Origin: Beijerinckiaceae bacterium
Lineage (GTDB): Bacteria > Pseudomonadota > Alphaproteobacteria > Rhizobiales > Beijerinckiaceae
DNA length: 64,000 bases
Direction of reading: 5' to 3'
Assembly (NCBI GenBank): GCA_024304885.1
Contig: JALJOM010000003.1
Span: forward strand, 2,452,110-2,516,109
The position numbers were made by a program, and so were the translations under genes. Numbering within the stretch: position 1 is the stretch's first letter; the number at the start of each line of letters is the position of its first letter. Under the pieces are notes generated by a model that saw nothing but the letters and a program-made list of their open reading frames with translations, was not told the DNA's origin and did no database searches. Of this stretch, positions 45,961-54,400 are shown in pieces.

Positions 45961-45988
45961 CATATACCATCCATATGGATGGTATATG
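45961..45988. promoter_or_regulatory. Perfect 28-bp palindrome, probable operator of the regulator-esterase operon
   Basis: The sequence is its own reverse complement, with half-site catataccatccat and centre catatg. Inner direct/inverted units accatccat/atggatggt give two closely spaced sites, the pattern expected for ribbon-helix-helix dimers binding side by side. A further atggatgg follows at about 45987-45994. It lies just upstream of the regulator's Shine-Dalgarno, so binding would block transcription. Confidence 0.75.
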
Positions 45989-46283
45989 GATGGAACGACG
46001 GTGGTTTGCAAGGTAGTGCGCCAGTTCTCGCGCGCGGCCCTCCCGCAAGCGAGAAAGCCCTCCGGTCCCGATCGATGCGGCCGGCTTTCTTGATCGTGCG
46101 CTCGAAATCGGGCAAGACCCGGATGGGGTCCTGCCCCATCGTCGCGGGCGTGGACGCGCAGCGCGGCTCCGGCGCGCTCCCCCTGCGGCTCGAGGTTTCT
46201 TTCATGATTCGGCTTTCGAGAGCGCGGTCTCGCGGGATCGCGCGTCGAGCGGGTCCCCGGTTCCGCGGCAAAGGCGCGAGCCC

Positions 46284-47600
46284 ATGCAGGTCGTGACGTC
46301 CCCCCTGCGGATCGGCATCGCGGGGCTCGGCACCGTGGGTGCCGCGGTGATCTCGCTGCTCGATCGCCAGTCGGCCGATCTCGCCGGCCGTATCGGCCGC
46401 GAGATCAGGGTCACGGCCGTCTCCGCCCGGGACAAGGGCAAGGAGCGCGGCATCGACGTCGCGCGGCTTCCCTGGTTCGAGGATGCCGTCGCCTTGGCGG
46501 GATCGCGCGAGATCGACCTTTTCGTCGAGCTCATCGGCGGCGAGGGCGGGATGGCGCTCGAAGCCGTCGAGGCGGCGCTTCGATCCGGCAAGTCGGTCGT
46601 CACCGCCAACAAGGCCCTGCTCGCCAAGCACGGGATGCGGCTCGCCGCGCTCGCCGAGGAAAAGGGAGCGGCGCTCGCCTTCGAGGCCTCGGTCGCCGGG
46701 GGCATCCCGATCGTCAAGACCCTGCGCGAAGGCCTCGCCGGCAACTCGATCGAGCGCGTCTATGGAATCTTGAACGGGACCTGCAACTATATCCTGAGCC
46801 GGATGGAGCTGGAGGGGCTTTCCTTCGAGCAGTGCCTCCGCGAAGCGCAGGCGCTCGGCTATGCCGAGGCCGACCCGACCTTCGACATCGGCGGCTTCGA
46901 CACGGCGCACAAGCTCGCGATCCTGACGACGCTCGCCTTCGGCACGGCGATCGACGCCGGCGCCATCGCGATCGAGGGGATCGAACGGGTCACGCTCGCC
47001 GATCTCGAGGCGGCGGCCGAGCTCGGCTATCGCATCAAGCTCCTCGGCGTCGCCGCGCGGACCGCGGCCGGCATCGAGCAGCGCGTCCATCCGACCATGG
47101 TGCCGCGCTCGTCCGCCATCGCGCAAGTGATGGGCGTCACCAATGCGGTGACGATCGATGCCGACGCGGTCCACGAGCTGACGCTCGTCGGGCCGGGCGC
47201 CGGCGGCGCCGCGACGGCGTCCGCGATCGTCGCCGATATTGCCGATATCGCGCGCGGCGTGCGCACCGCGCCGTTCGGCCGTCCCGTCGCGACGCTCGCC
47301 ACGGCTCCCTACGCGCCGATGCAGCTCCACGAGGGCGGCTATTACATCCGTCTCTCGGTCTACGACCGGCCGGGGGCCGCGGCAGCCATCGCGACGCGCA
47401 TGGCCGAGCGCTCTATTTCCCTCGAGAGCATCGTGCAGCGCCGCCGCAAAGGCTCCGGCAGCGAGGCCACTGGCGCGGTGCCCGTCGTGCTCATCACCTA
47501 TGCGACCCACGAGCAGACGATCCGCCAGGCGCTCGACGCCGTGGTCGCGGACGGCTACATCGCCGAGAAGCCGCAGGTGATTCGCATCGAGCGCGAATAG
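46284..47600 (+). CDS. hom: Homoserine dehydrogenase
   Basis: NAD(P)H-dependent reduction of aspartate semialdehyde to homoserine, leading to threonine and methionine. 438 residues: nucleotide-binding IGIAGLGTVGAAV near the N-terminus, substrate region ASVAGGIPIVKTLREGLAGN and GILNGTCNYIL, EAQALGYAEADPTFDIGG, and a C-terminal ACT domain (~350-435, IRLSVYDRPGAAAAIATRMAE) that usually binds an end-product amino acid. It is transcribed alone from the 332-bp gap it shares with the regulator operon. Confidence 0.95.
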   Translation: MQVVTSPLRIGIAGLGTVGAAVISLLDRQSADLAGRIGREIRVTAVSARDKGKERGIDVARLPWFEDAVALAGSREIDLFVELIGGEGGMALEAVEAALRSGKSVVTANKALLAKHGMRLAALAEEKGAALAFEASVAGGIPIVKTLREGLAGNSIERVYGILNGTCNYILSRMELEGLSFEQCLREAQALGYAEADPTFDIGGFDTAHKLAILTTLAFGTAIDAGAIAIEGIERVTLADLEAAAELGYRIKLLGVAARTAAGIEQRVHPTMVPRSSAIAQVMGVTNAVTIDADAVHELTLVGPGAGGAATASAIVADIADIARGVRTAPFGRPVATLATAPYAPMQLHEGGYYIRLSVYDRPGAAAAIATRMAERSISLESIVQRRRKGSGSEATGAVPVVLITYATHEQTIRQALDAVVADGYIAEKPQVIRIERE

Positions 47601-47636
47601 GCCTCACGCGGCTTCGCGCGAGCCGGCAAGCGACGC

Positions 47637-48155
47637 TCAGGCCGCCACCGCCGTGCTCTTTCGACCCGCCCCGAACATCTTTTGCCAGAGCGACCGTGGC
47701 GCCTCCTCGGCTCGCTTGGCCCGCTCGTCGGTCAGGAGCTTCACGGTCACGGTCTGATCCTCGAGCATCTTCATGAGCTGATCGCGCTCCTCGCGCCAGG
47801 TCTGAACCTGACGGCGCTGGTCCTCGCGAAGCTGGCTGCGGTCTGCCTCGAGATCGGCGATCCGCCGTTCCTTCTCGGCGATGAGATGCTTCAACCCGGT
47901 GAGCTGGATCTCCAGGGTTGCGGTGTAGACGGCCGCCTCGACGGGTGTGGCCCCCGATTTCCGATCGTACGACGGCAGTTCGCTCGAACTCGTCGTCGCC
48001 GTTTTCGGGAAGACCCGGAACAGCTCTGCCGGATCGATCTTGTATCCGGCCGAGTTCTTCTCGGTATAGGAAAGCTTCCCGGAGGAGAGCGCTTTCGAGA
48101 TGGTCGACTTCGCGACTCCGGCCTCTTTCGCGGCCTGTCCAAGGCTGAAATACAT
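47637..48155 (-). CDS. Helix-turn-helix protein with C-terminal coiled coil
   Basis: 172 residues. The N-terminus is a MerR/plasmid-type helix-turn-helix (MYFSLGQAAKEAGVAKSTIS...KALSSGKLSY), and residues ~80-150 form a long heptad-rich coiled coil (AEKERRIADLEADRSQLRED). This layout resembles DNA-binding proteins seen near plasmid or phage genes, but no such genes are here. ATG 48155 gives the conserved start; the longer frame upstream has no conserved sequence. It is convergent with hom, with 36 bases between stops. Function unknown. Confidence 0.7.
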   Translation of the reverse strand: MYFSLGQAAKEAGVAKSTISKALSSGKLSYTEKNSAGYKIDPAELFRVFPKTATTSSSELPSYDRKSGATPVEAAVYTATLEIQLTGLKHLIAEKERRIADLEADRSQLREDQRRQVQTWREERDQLMKMLEDQTVTVKLLTDERAKRAEEAPRSLWQKMFGAGRKSTAVAA

Positions 48156-48526
48156 GACGTTTCCATTGGTTCGAGGGACGCTTTCGAAACTATTCGATAA
48201 AACGCTTAATATTGGCTTAAGCCGGCATTGACGCCGATCGGGGGCGCGCGAGCCGAACCTCGATCGAACCGAGGAAAATGCCCGAGCGGCCATTCCGCCC
48301 GCGACAAGGCCCATTGGAATGTCTATACTTCCGTGAGTCTGAACCGCGCCGGCCCCCTGCATGCCGACCACGTTCGGGCGACGAAAAGAACCAAGAAGTT
48401 CGAGGCAGGACGGGTTCGTCGCGAATCGATCCTGCCTGGAGGTCGCGTCCCGGCGTGGCCGCCGTGCCGTTTTAGCGGCGTCATGCGATCCGTGACCTCT
48501 CCGAGCTCGGTGCAGGAGGAAAGGTC
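48156..48526. other. 371-bp gap between divergent HTH gene and DUF2189 gene
   Basis: It holds promoters for both flanking genes. Next to the HTH gene is an A/T-rich patch (ataaaacgcttaatattggc) containing the palindrome ggcttaagcc near 48214, a possible operator for the HTH protein. The right end carries the Shine-Dalgarno ggaggaaagg of the DUF2189 gene. No other gene is supported. Confidence 0.45.
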
Positions 48527-49351
48527 ATGTCGAATTCACACGTGATCGTCGGCAACGACGCTTTCGCGACAATGCCGGTCGTGCGCAAGATCGGGCTCGC
48601 GGACATCGAGGAAGCACTCAGGAAGGGCTTCGCGGATTTCTGGGCGATGCCCTCTCATGCCGTCTTTCTGAGCATTCTCTACCCGATCGTCGGGCTCCTC
48701 CTGGTCGTGATGACCTCGGGCCAGAACCTTTTGCCGCTGCTTTATCCGATTCTCTCCGGATTCGCCCTGGTCGGGCCGTTCGCGGCGCTCGGTCTCTACG
48801 AGGTGAGCCGGCGGCGCGAGCTCGGGCTCGACACGACGTGGCAGCGCGCCTTCGACGTCCTGCGCTCGCCCTCGATCCCCGCGATCGCGACGCTCGGTGT
48901 CATCTTGACGGTGATCTTCGTGCTGTGGATCGCGACCGCGGAAGGCCTCTATTCCGTGCTCTTCCATCCGAGCGGGCCGCAGTCTTATCTCAGTTTCCTG
49001 AGCGAGGTCTTCACGACGTCGCACGGCTGGACGCTCCTCGTCGTCGGCAACCTGCTCGGGCTCGTCTATACGATCGCCGTGTTCAGCATGAGCGTCGTGT
49101 CCTTCCCGCTCCTGCTCGACCGGGACGTCGGCGCCGCGATCGCGATCAAGACCTCGTTTCGGGCGGTGATCGCCAATCCACTCCCCACGGCGCTCTGGGC
49201 CGTGATCGTCGGGACCCTGCTGCTCCTCGGCATGCTCGCGCTGGTCGTCGGCTTGGCCGTCGTGATCCCGGTCCTCGGCCATGCCACCTGGCACCTCTAC
49301 CGCCGGATCGTCGAGCCGGCGCCGCATGCGAGCCTCACGCCGGCTCGATGA
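48527..49351 (+). CDS. DUF2189 family integral membrane protein
   Basis: 274 residues. A short N-terminal cytoplasmic arm (VVRKIGLADIEEALRKGFADFWAMP) is followed by about six membrane helices, for example VFLSILYPIVGLLLVVMTSG and LLVVGNLLGLVYTIAVFSMS. This pattern is typical of DUF2189, a widespread proteobacterial family of unknown function. Helices alternate with conserved SFPLLLDRDVGAAIAIKTS. A strong Shine-Dalgarno precedes ATG 48527. No neighbour suggests a partner, although the oxidase operon lies 470 bases further on. Confidence 0.85.
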   Translation: MSNSHVIVGNDAFATMPVVRKIGLADIEEALRKGFADFWAMPSHAVFLSILYPIVGLLLVVMTSGQNLLPLLYPILSGFALVGPFAALGLYEVSRRRELGLDTTWQRAFDVLRSPSIPAIATLGVILTVIFVLWIATAEGLYSVLFHPSGPQSYLSFLSEVFTTSHGWTLLVVGNLLGLVYTIAVFSMSVVSFPLLLDRDVGAAIAIKTSFRAVIANPLPTALWAVIVGTLLLLGMLALVVGLAVVIPVLGHATWHLYRRIVEPAPHASLTPAR

Positions 49352-49425
49352 GCGCTTGCGGGCGCAGGCTCGTCCGGCGCCCGCCCCGCGCCATTCAGCG
49401 GGTACGCGCCTCGCTGCCCGTGCCC

Positions 49426-49565
49426 GCTCGAGCATTTTCCAGCGAACCGGACGCCGCTTCGCGTCTCGCCGGCGATGCTTCGCAGCAGCGACATCGATGC
49501 GAAATTGCGACAAAGCAAGAATGTCGAGCTGGTGTTCGATTCGATCGGATCGGCAACCGCTCTAG
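49426..49565. repeat. Intergenic palindromic repeat, family A, copy 4 (longest copy)
   Basis: It starts cgctcgagcattttccagcg, continues aaccggacgccgcttcgcgt, has a ~35-base extra segment, then gcgaaattgcgacaaagcaa and gaatgtcgagctggtgttcg, and closes with a cgattcgatcg/cggatcggcaaccgctctag end. It directly abuts repeat B copy 2, so two different elements sit side by side between the DUF2189 gene and the oxidase operon. Confidence 0.8.
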
Positions 49566-49716
49566 AGCGGGACGAGGAAAAGTGTATAGCGGTTTTCCGG
49601 CGCAATCGCGTTTACGCAGATTGCGTAAACTTATCTGCCTATCCCGCTCTGAACTTTTGGAATCGATCACGTTTCATGACCTTGGATCGATGCGATCCAA
49701 GGTCATCGTGATCTAG
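49564..49716. repeat. Intergenic palindromic repeat, family B, copy 2
   Basis: Reverse orientation to copy 1. It begins agagcgggacgaggaaaagt, has the same hairpin gtttacgca/tgcgtaaac (49610-49630), then gaacttttggaatcgatcac and a long hairpin at 49676-49706 with arms atgaccttggatcg/cgatccaaggtcat. The inner bases differ from copy 1 on both arms in a matched way. Confidence 0.82.
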
Positions 49717-49740
49717 CAAAGAACTTCCCAAGAACGACGA

Positions 49741-49779
49741 GAGCCGTCTTCCCGATCCTTCTGGATCGGGGAGCGGCTC
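49741..49779. terminator. Strong hairpin after the oxidase operon
   Basis: Inner arms cccgatcc/ggatcggg and outer arms gagccg/cggctc form a nested hairpin 42 bases downstream of the subunit IV stop (49821, minus strand). A second small hairpin (cccgg...ccggg, ~49792-49810) lies closer to the gene. Together they probably end the oxidase transcript. Only a weak T-tract is seen. Confidence 0.6.
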
Positions 49780-49820
49780 TGTCGTGACGAGCCCGGCGGG
49801 GGAAGCCGGGTCTCGTTCGT

Positions 49821-50228
49821 TCAATGGTGGGAAGTGTTGATCGTGACCTCGGTGACGGGCGTCGGGCCGAAATATTCTATCCTATCGCCGACCGTATAGG
49901 TCGATTCGACCGTCATGGTCGCGACGAAGAAGAGCACCGCGCCGGGCGGCAGCAGGATCGCATAGATCAGGGCGAGCCGCTCCCAGGCCATGTGCATGAA
50001 GATCGCGACGATCAGGCCCGCCTTCAGCATCATGAAGACGATGATCAGCGTCCAGCGCATCATGCCTTGGATGCCGAAGAAATCGACGAGATAGGAGAAG
50101 GTGCTGAGGACGAAGAGCCAGCCCCAGACCACGAGATAGAGCTTGATCGGGTGCTGCTGCCCTTCATCGTGGCCGCCCGTTTCGTGCGCGGCCGGGGCAT
50201 GGATCGCCGCGGCGTGTTCCGTATGCAT
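49821..50228 (-). CDS. Cytochrome c oxidase subunit IV-type protein
   Basis: 135 residues. A His/Ala-rich N-terminus (MHTEHAAAIHAPAAHE) is followed by three membrane helices with the prokaryotic subunit IV pattern (LYLVVWGWLFVLSTFSYLVD; MMLKAGLIVAIFMHMAWERL). Known: this small subunit stabilises haem-copper oxidases. It is last in the oxidase operon, 18 bases after the coxP-like gene. Confidence 0.87.
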   Translation of the reverse strand: MHTEHAAAIHAPAAHETGGHDEGQQHPIKLYLVVWGWLFVLSTFSYLVDFFGIQGMMRWTLIIVFMMLKAGLIVAIFMHMAWERLALIYAILLPPGAVLFFVATMTVESTYTVGDRIEYFGPTPVTEVTINTSHH

Positions 50229-50246
50229 GTGTCCGCCCTTTCCCCC

Positions 50247-50969
50247 TCACCAGAGATAGAAGAATGCGAAGATGAAGACCCAGACGAGATCGACGAAGTG
50301 CCAGTAGAGGCCCATGACCTCGACATTGTCGTAGGATCCGCGACGGGCGGTGAAGAAGCCGTGACGCTCTTCGTCGAAGTCGCCGCGCCACACCTTGCGC
50401 GCGATGTTCAGGAGGAAGAGCACGCCGATCGTGACATGGGTTCCGTGGAATCCCGTGATCATGAAGAAGGTGGAGCCGAACTGGGGGGCGCCCCAGGGGT
50501 TGCCCCACGGACGCACGCCCTCCATGATGAGCTTGGTCCATTCGAAGGCCTGCATTCCGACGAAGGTCGCGCCGAAGAAGGCCGTCAGGACGATCAGGAT
50601 CGTGGTCATCTTGCGGTCGCGGCGGTAGCCGTAGTTCACCGCCATCGCCATCGTCCCGCTCGAGCTGATCAGGACGAAGGTCATGATCGCGATCAGGATC
50701 AGCGGGACGTCGGTGCCTCCGAAGTTCAGCGCGAAGACCTCGCTCGGATTGGGCCAGGGGACGGTGGTGGACATCCGCACCGTCATGTAGGAGAGGAGGA
50801 AGCAGCTGAAGATGAAGGTGTCGCTCAAGAGGAAGATCCACATCATGGCCTTGCCCCATGATGCCGTCTTGAACGCGCGCTGGTCGGAAGCCCAGTCGGC
50901 GGCAGCGCCTCGCAGGCCCGACGGCCGAGCGAGCGGCACCGTCGGGTGCGAAGTTTCGGCCACGGTCAT
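50247..50969 (-). CDS. coxP: Haem-copper oxidase subunit III
   Basis: 240 residues from ATG 50969 with Shine-Dalgarno gaggaga. The COX3 fold is clear: WIFLLSDTFIFSCFLLSYMT, FFGATFVGMQAFEWTKLI, HGTHVTIGVLFLLNIAR and the C-terminal YWHFVDLVWVFIFAFFYLW. The symbol follows the order II-I-III-III of the coxMNOP operon described in Bradyrhizobium, which this operon resembles. It lies 14 bases after the preceding subunit III-like gene. It is a separate protein, not a fusion. Confidence 0.88.
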   Translation of the reverse strand: MTVAETSHPTVPLARPSGLRGAAADWASDQRAFKTASWGKAMMWIFLLSDTFIFSCFLLSYMTVRMSTTVPWPNPSEVFALNFGGTDVPLILIAIMTFVLISSSGTMAMAVNYGYRRDRKMTTILIVLTAFFGATFVGMQAFEWTKLIMEGVRPWGNPWGAPQFGSTFFMITGFHGTHVTIGVLFLLNIARKVWRGDFDEERHGFFTARRGSYDNVEVMGLYWHFVDLVWVFIFAFFYLW

Positions 50970-50983
50970 CGTCTCGTCTCCTC

Positions 50984-51679
50984 TCAGCTCAAGAGCCGTC
51001 CGCAAATCTCGCCGAGGCCGTCCGCGAATCCCGTGAGGATCGCAAGCAGCACGAGCCACACCACGAGCAGGAAATCCCAGTAGAGCGCGCAGAGCCCGAT
51101 CGGCGATCGTGTCGAGGCGAGATCGTCGGACTCGCGCATCTTGGCGAAGGTCCAAGCCAGGGCGGCGAGCCCGCCGAGAACATGAAGCGCGTGCACGCCC
51201 GTGAGAAGATAGAAGAACGTGTTCGACGGATTGCCCGCGATGCCGAAGCCGCCCTCGAGCATCTGGCGCCAGGCCGCCATCTGCCCGGCGACGAAGACGA
51301 TCGCAGTGGCCGCGCCGGCCGTGAGCGCGAGCTGCGTCTCCTCGCGCGCGCCACGCTCGGCAGATCTCCTGGCGAGCCGAAGCAAGAGGCTGCTCGCGGC
51401 GAGGACGCCGGTCGTCACGAAGAGAAGGGGGGGCATGGGCAGGGGCCGCCAATCGGGCAGGCCCTTGCGCATGAAATAGCCGCTGATCAAGAGCACGAAC
51501 AGCGCGCCGGCGACGGCGAGAAAGAGACCGAGGCCGAGCTTCGCCGGCTCCGTCGAAATCCGACGCGGAGCACGAGGACCGACGGGCACGCCTTCCTCGA
51601 GCCAGGGCTTGGCGGCCAGCCCTTGCTGCGAGAGCCACCATGCCGCGATTGTCGCGAGCACGGCGAGGAAGGCGAGCAT
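50984..51679 (-). CDS. coxO: Second, divergent subunit III-like protein of the oxidase operon
   Basis: 231 residues with several membrane helices. The C-terminal part follows the COX3 pattern (FFYLLTGVHALHVLGGLAALAW, LCALYWDFLLVVWLVLLAILTG), while the N-terminal part is poorly conserved. ATG 51679 lies 6 bases after the subunit I stop. A TTG at 51688 overlapping that stop (TTGA) is an alternative. The coxO name is by position in the operon; it lacks some usual subunit III residues and could be a structural paralogue. Confidence 0.8.
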   Translation of the reverse strand: MLAFLAVLATIAAWWLSQQGLAAKPWLEEGVPVGPRAPRRISTEPAKLGLGLFLAVAGALFVLLISGYFMRKGLPDWRPLPMPPLLFVTTGVLAASSLLLRLARRSAERGAREETQLALTAGAATAIVFVAGQMAAWRQMLEGGFGIAGNPSNTFFYLLTGVHALHVLGGLAALAWTFAKMRESDDLASTRSPIGLCALYWDFLLVVWLVLLAILTGFADGLGEICGRLLS

Positions 51680-51684
51680 CAGGA

Positions 51685-53466
51685 TCAATGACCCGCCGCC
51701 CTTGCTCCGTTGAGCGCGCTCGGGGGCTCGTTCTGCGGAATGAAGTCCTGCTCCGCGCCCGGCACGCTGTAGTCGTAGGCCCAGCGGTAGACGACGGGCA
51801 GCTCCTTGCCCCAGTTGCCGTGCCCGGGCGGCGTCTCGGGAGTCTGCCATTCGAGCGAGGTCGCCCGCCACGGGTTCGGGCCGGACTCGCGACCCTTCTT
51901 CAGGCTCCAGAAGAGGTTGAAGACGAACACGAGCTGGGCGATCCCGACGACGAGGGCGACCACGGTGATGAAGATGTTGAGCGTCTCGGCCGACGGAGGG
52001 ACGAAGCTCGTTTGCCCGATCTCGAAGTAGCGCCGCGGCACGCCGAGGAGCCCGAGATAGTGCATCGGGAAGAAGATCGCATAGGCGCCGAGGAACGTGA
52101 TCCAGAAATGCACCTGGCCCATGACCTCGTTCAGCATCCGGCCGGTGATCTTCGGGTACCAATGATAGATCGCGCCGAAGACGACGAGGATCGGCGCGAC
52201 CCCCATCACCATGTGGAAATGGGCGACGACGAACATCGTGTCCGAGAGCGGGACGTCGACGACGACGTTGCCGAGGAAGAGGCCGGTCAGCCCGCCGTTG
52301 ACGAAGGTGACGATGAAGGCGATCGCGAACAGCATCGGCACGGTGAGATGGATATCGCCGCGCCACAGCGTCAGGACCCAGTTGTAGACCTTGAGGGCGG
52401 TCGGGACCGCGATGATGAGCGTCGTCGTGGCGAAGAAGAAGCCGAAGGCGGGGTACATGCCGCTGACGTACATGTGGTGAGCCCACACGACGAAGCTCAG
52501 GACCGCGATCGAGATGATCGCCCAGACCATCATGCGATAGCCGAAGATGTTCTTGCGGGCATGGGTGCTGATGAGGTCGGAGACCATGCCGAAGGCCGGC
52601 AAGGCGACGATATAGACCTCGGGATGGCCGAAGAACCAGAACAGGTGCTGGAACAGGATCGGGCTGCCGCCGTTGTACTTCAGGTGCTCCCCGGCCTGGA
52701 TGATCGCCGGCATGAAGAAGCTCGTCCCGAGCGCGCGGTCGAGCAGCATCATCACGGCGCCGACGAAGAGCGCCGGGAAGGCGAGGAGCGCGATCACCGT
52801 CGCGGTGAAGATTCCCCACACCGTCAAGGGCATGCGCATGAGGGTCATGCCGCGCGTGCGGCCCTGCAGCACGGTGACGACGTAGTTGAGCCCGCCCATC
52901 GTGAAGCCGATGATGAACAGGATCAGCGACGCGAGCATCAGGATGATGCCCGCGGAATAGCCGGGCGTGCCTTCCAGGATGGCTTGCGGAGGATAGAGCG
53001 TCCAGCCGGCTCCGGTCGGCCCGCCCGGCGCGAAGAAGCTCGCGACGAGGACGAGGACCGCGGCGAGATAGATCCAGTAGCTGAGCATGTTCACGTAGGG
53101 GAACACCATGTCCCGCGCGCCGATCATCAGCGGGATCAGGTAGTTGCCGAAGCCGCCGAGGAACACGGCCGTGAGCAGGTAGATCACCATGATCATGCCG
53201 TGCACGGTCACCGCCTGGTAGTAGGTCGCGGCATCCATGAAGGAGAAGGTGTTCGGGAAGGCGAGCTGGAGGCGGATCAGCCACGACGCGACCAGGGCGA
53301 CGAGTCCGATGGTCAAGGCCGTCATCGAATATTGGATCGCGATGATCTTGGCGTCCTGGGAGAAGACCCAGGTCGTCAGCCAGCTTTTCGGGTGGTAGAG
53401 CTCGACGTCAGGAACCTCGGCCGGCGGGACCGCCGTCTCGATCGTGCGGGCAGTGACATCGACCAT
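51685..53466 (-). CDS. coxN: Cytochrome c oxidase subunit I
   Basis: Catalytic subunit of a terminal oxidase reducing oxygen to water in the inner membrane. 593 residues, with at least twelve membrane helices. The haem-copper core is intact: LFWFFGHPEVYIVALPAFG (CuB ligand His and its cross-linked Tyr), WAHHMYVSGM (further CuB histidines) and VVAHFHMVMG (haem ligands). The start MVDVTARTIETAVPP is at 53466. It lies 121 bases after the subunit II gene. Confidence 0.94.
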   Translation of the reverse strand: MVDVTARTIETAVPPAEVPDVELYHPKSWLTTWVFSQDAKIIAIQYSMTALTIGLVALVASWLIRLQLAFPNTFSFMDAATYYQAVTVHGMIMVIYLLTAVFLGGFGNYLIPLMIGARDMVFPYVNMLSYWIYLAAVLVLVASFFAPGGPTGAGWTLYPPQAILEGTPGYSAGIILMLASLILFIIGFTMGGLNYVVTVLQGRTRGMTLMRMPLTVWGIFTATVIALLAFPALFVGAVMMLLDRALGTSFFMPAIIQAGEHLKYNGGSPILFQHLFWFFGHPEVYIVALPAFGMVSDLISTHARKNIFGYRMMVWAIISIAVLSFVVWAHHMYVSGMYPAFGFFFATTTLIIAVPTALKVYNWVLTLWRGDIHLTVPMLFAIAFIVTFVNGGLTGLFLGNVVVDVPLSDTMFVVAHFHMVMGVAPILVVFGAIYHWYPKITGRMLNEVMGQVHFWITFLGAYAIFFPMHYLGLLGVPRRYFEIGQTSFVPPSAETLNIFITVVALVVGIAQLVFVFNLFWSLKKGRESGPNPWRATSLEWQTPETPPGHGNWGKELPVVYRWAYDYSVPGAEQDFIPQNEPPSALNGARAAGH

Positions 53467-53587
53467 ATCCCGTCTCCTCCAGGCGGCCGAGTCCCCGGCC
53501 GCATAGGTCTCGTGCAGCGAGACGCCATCATTGCTCGGACGCGACGCGAAGCCCGTTACTCCTCGGGATCGAAGGCGGTCGTGTCCT

Positions 53588-54400
53588 TCATCGTGCCGCG
53601 GTGCGGCCGCGAGCCGAGAGCTCCGCGAAGCTCTTCTGCTGGCTCAGCCAAGCCTTTTGCTTCGCCGCATCCTCGACGACCACGGTACCTCGCATATTCG
53701 CATGACCGACGCCGCAATATTCGGCGCAGAGGATGTCGAACGTTCCGTCTCGCGTCGGGGTCAGCCAGAAATAGGTGACGGTGCCCGGAATCATGTCCAT
53801 CTTGGCGCGAAACTCGGGCACGTAGAAGTCGTGCAGGACATCGGTCGACCGGAGCAAGACCTTGATCGGGCCTCCGCGCGGCAGATGCAGGTCACCGCCG
53901 TCCACGATCACGTCGTCGCTGCCGTTGGGATCGCTCGGGTTGAGGCCCAGAGGATTGTCCGGTCCGATATAGCGGACGTCGGTCGTGCCGAGCTTCCCGT
54001 CCGGCCCGGGGAACCGATAGGCCCAGGACCATTGCTGCCCGACGACCTCGATCTCGGCGGCACCCTCGGGCACGGTGACGAACTGGTACCAGACGACGAG
54101 GCCGGGGGTGAGCATGGCCGCGACCCCGAGCGCCGTGCCGAGCCCGAGCCAGGTCTCGAGCTTCTGGTTCTCCGGCTCGTAATCGGCGCGAAGCCCTTCC
54201 CTGTGGCGGAAGGTGTAGATGCAATAGGCCGTGAACAGGACGACCGCGACGAACACGGCCCCAGTGATCCAGAAGGTGATCAGGATCGTGTTGTCGATGA
54301 ATCCCCAATTCGAGGCGATCGGCGTCCACCACCACGGGCTGAGCATGTGGAACACCACCGAGCCGAGGGCGACGAGAACAAGGACCACAGCGACAGCCAT
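53588..54400 (-). CDS. coxM: Cytochrome c oxidase subunit II
   Basis: Receives electrons from cytochrome c through the CuA centre. 270 residues: N-terminal signal/anchor (MAVAVVLVLVALGSVVFHML), second membrane helix (~38-62) and a periplasmic cupredoxin domain. All CuA ligands are visible: H190 (DVLHDFYVPEF) and C225, E227, C229, H233 and M236 in CAEYCGVGHANM. The loop with DNPLGLNPSDPNGSDD (~148-163) is a family-specific insertion. First gene of the operon; its promoter is in the 768-bp gap upstream. No assembly factor is in the window. Confidence 0.93.
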   Translation of the reverse strand: MAVAVVLVLVALGSVVFHMLSPWWWTPIASNWGFIDNTILITFWITGAVFVAVVLFTAYCIYTFRHREGLRADYEPENQKLETWLGLGTALGVAAMLTPGLVVWYQFVTVPEGAAEIEVVGQQWSWAYRFPGPDGKLGTTDVRYIGPDNPLGLNPSDPNGSDDVIVDGGDLHLPRGGPIKVLLRSTDVLHDFYVPEFRAKMDMIPGTVTYFWLTPTRDGTFDILCAEYCGVGHANMRGTVVVEDAAKQKAWLSQQKSFAELSARGRTAAR

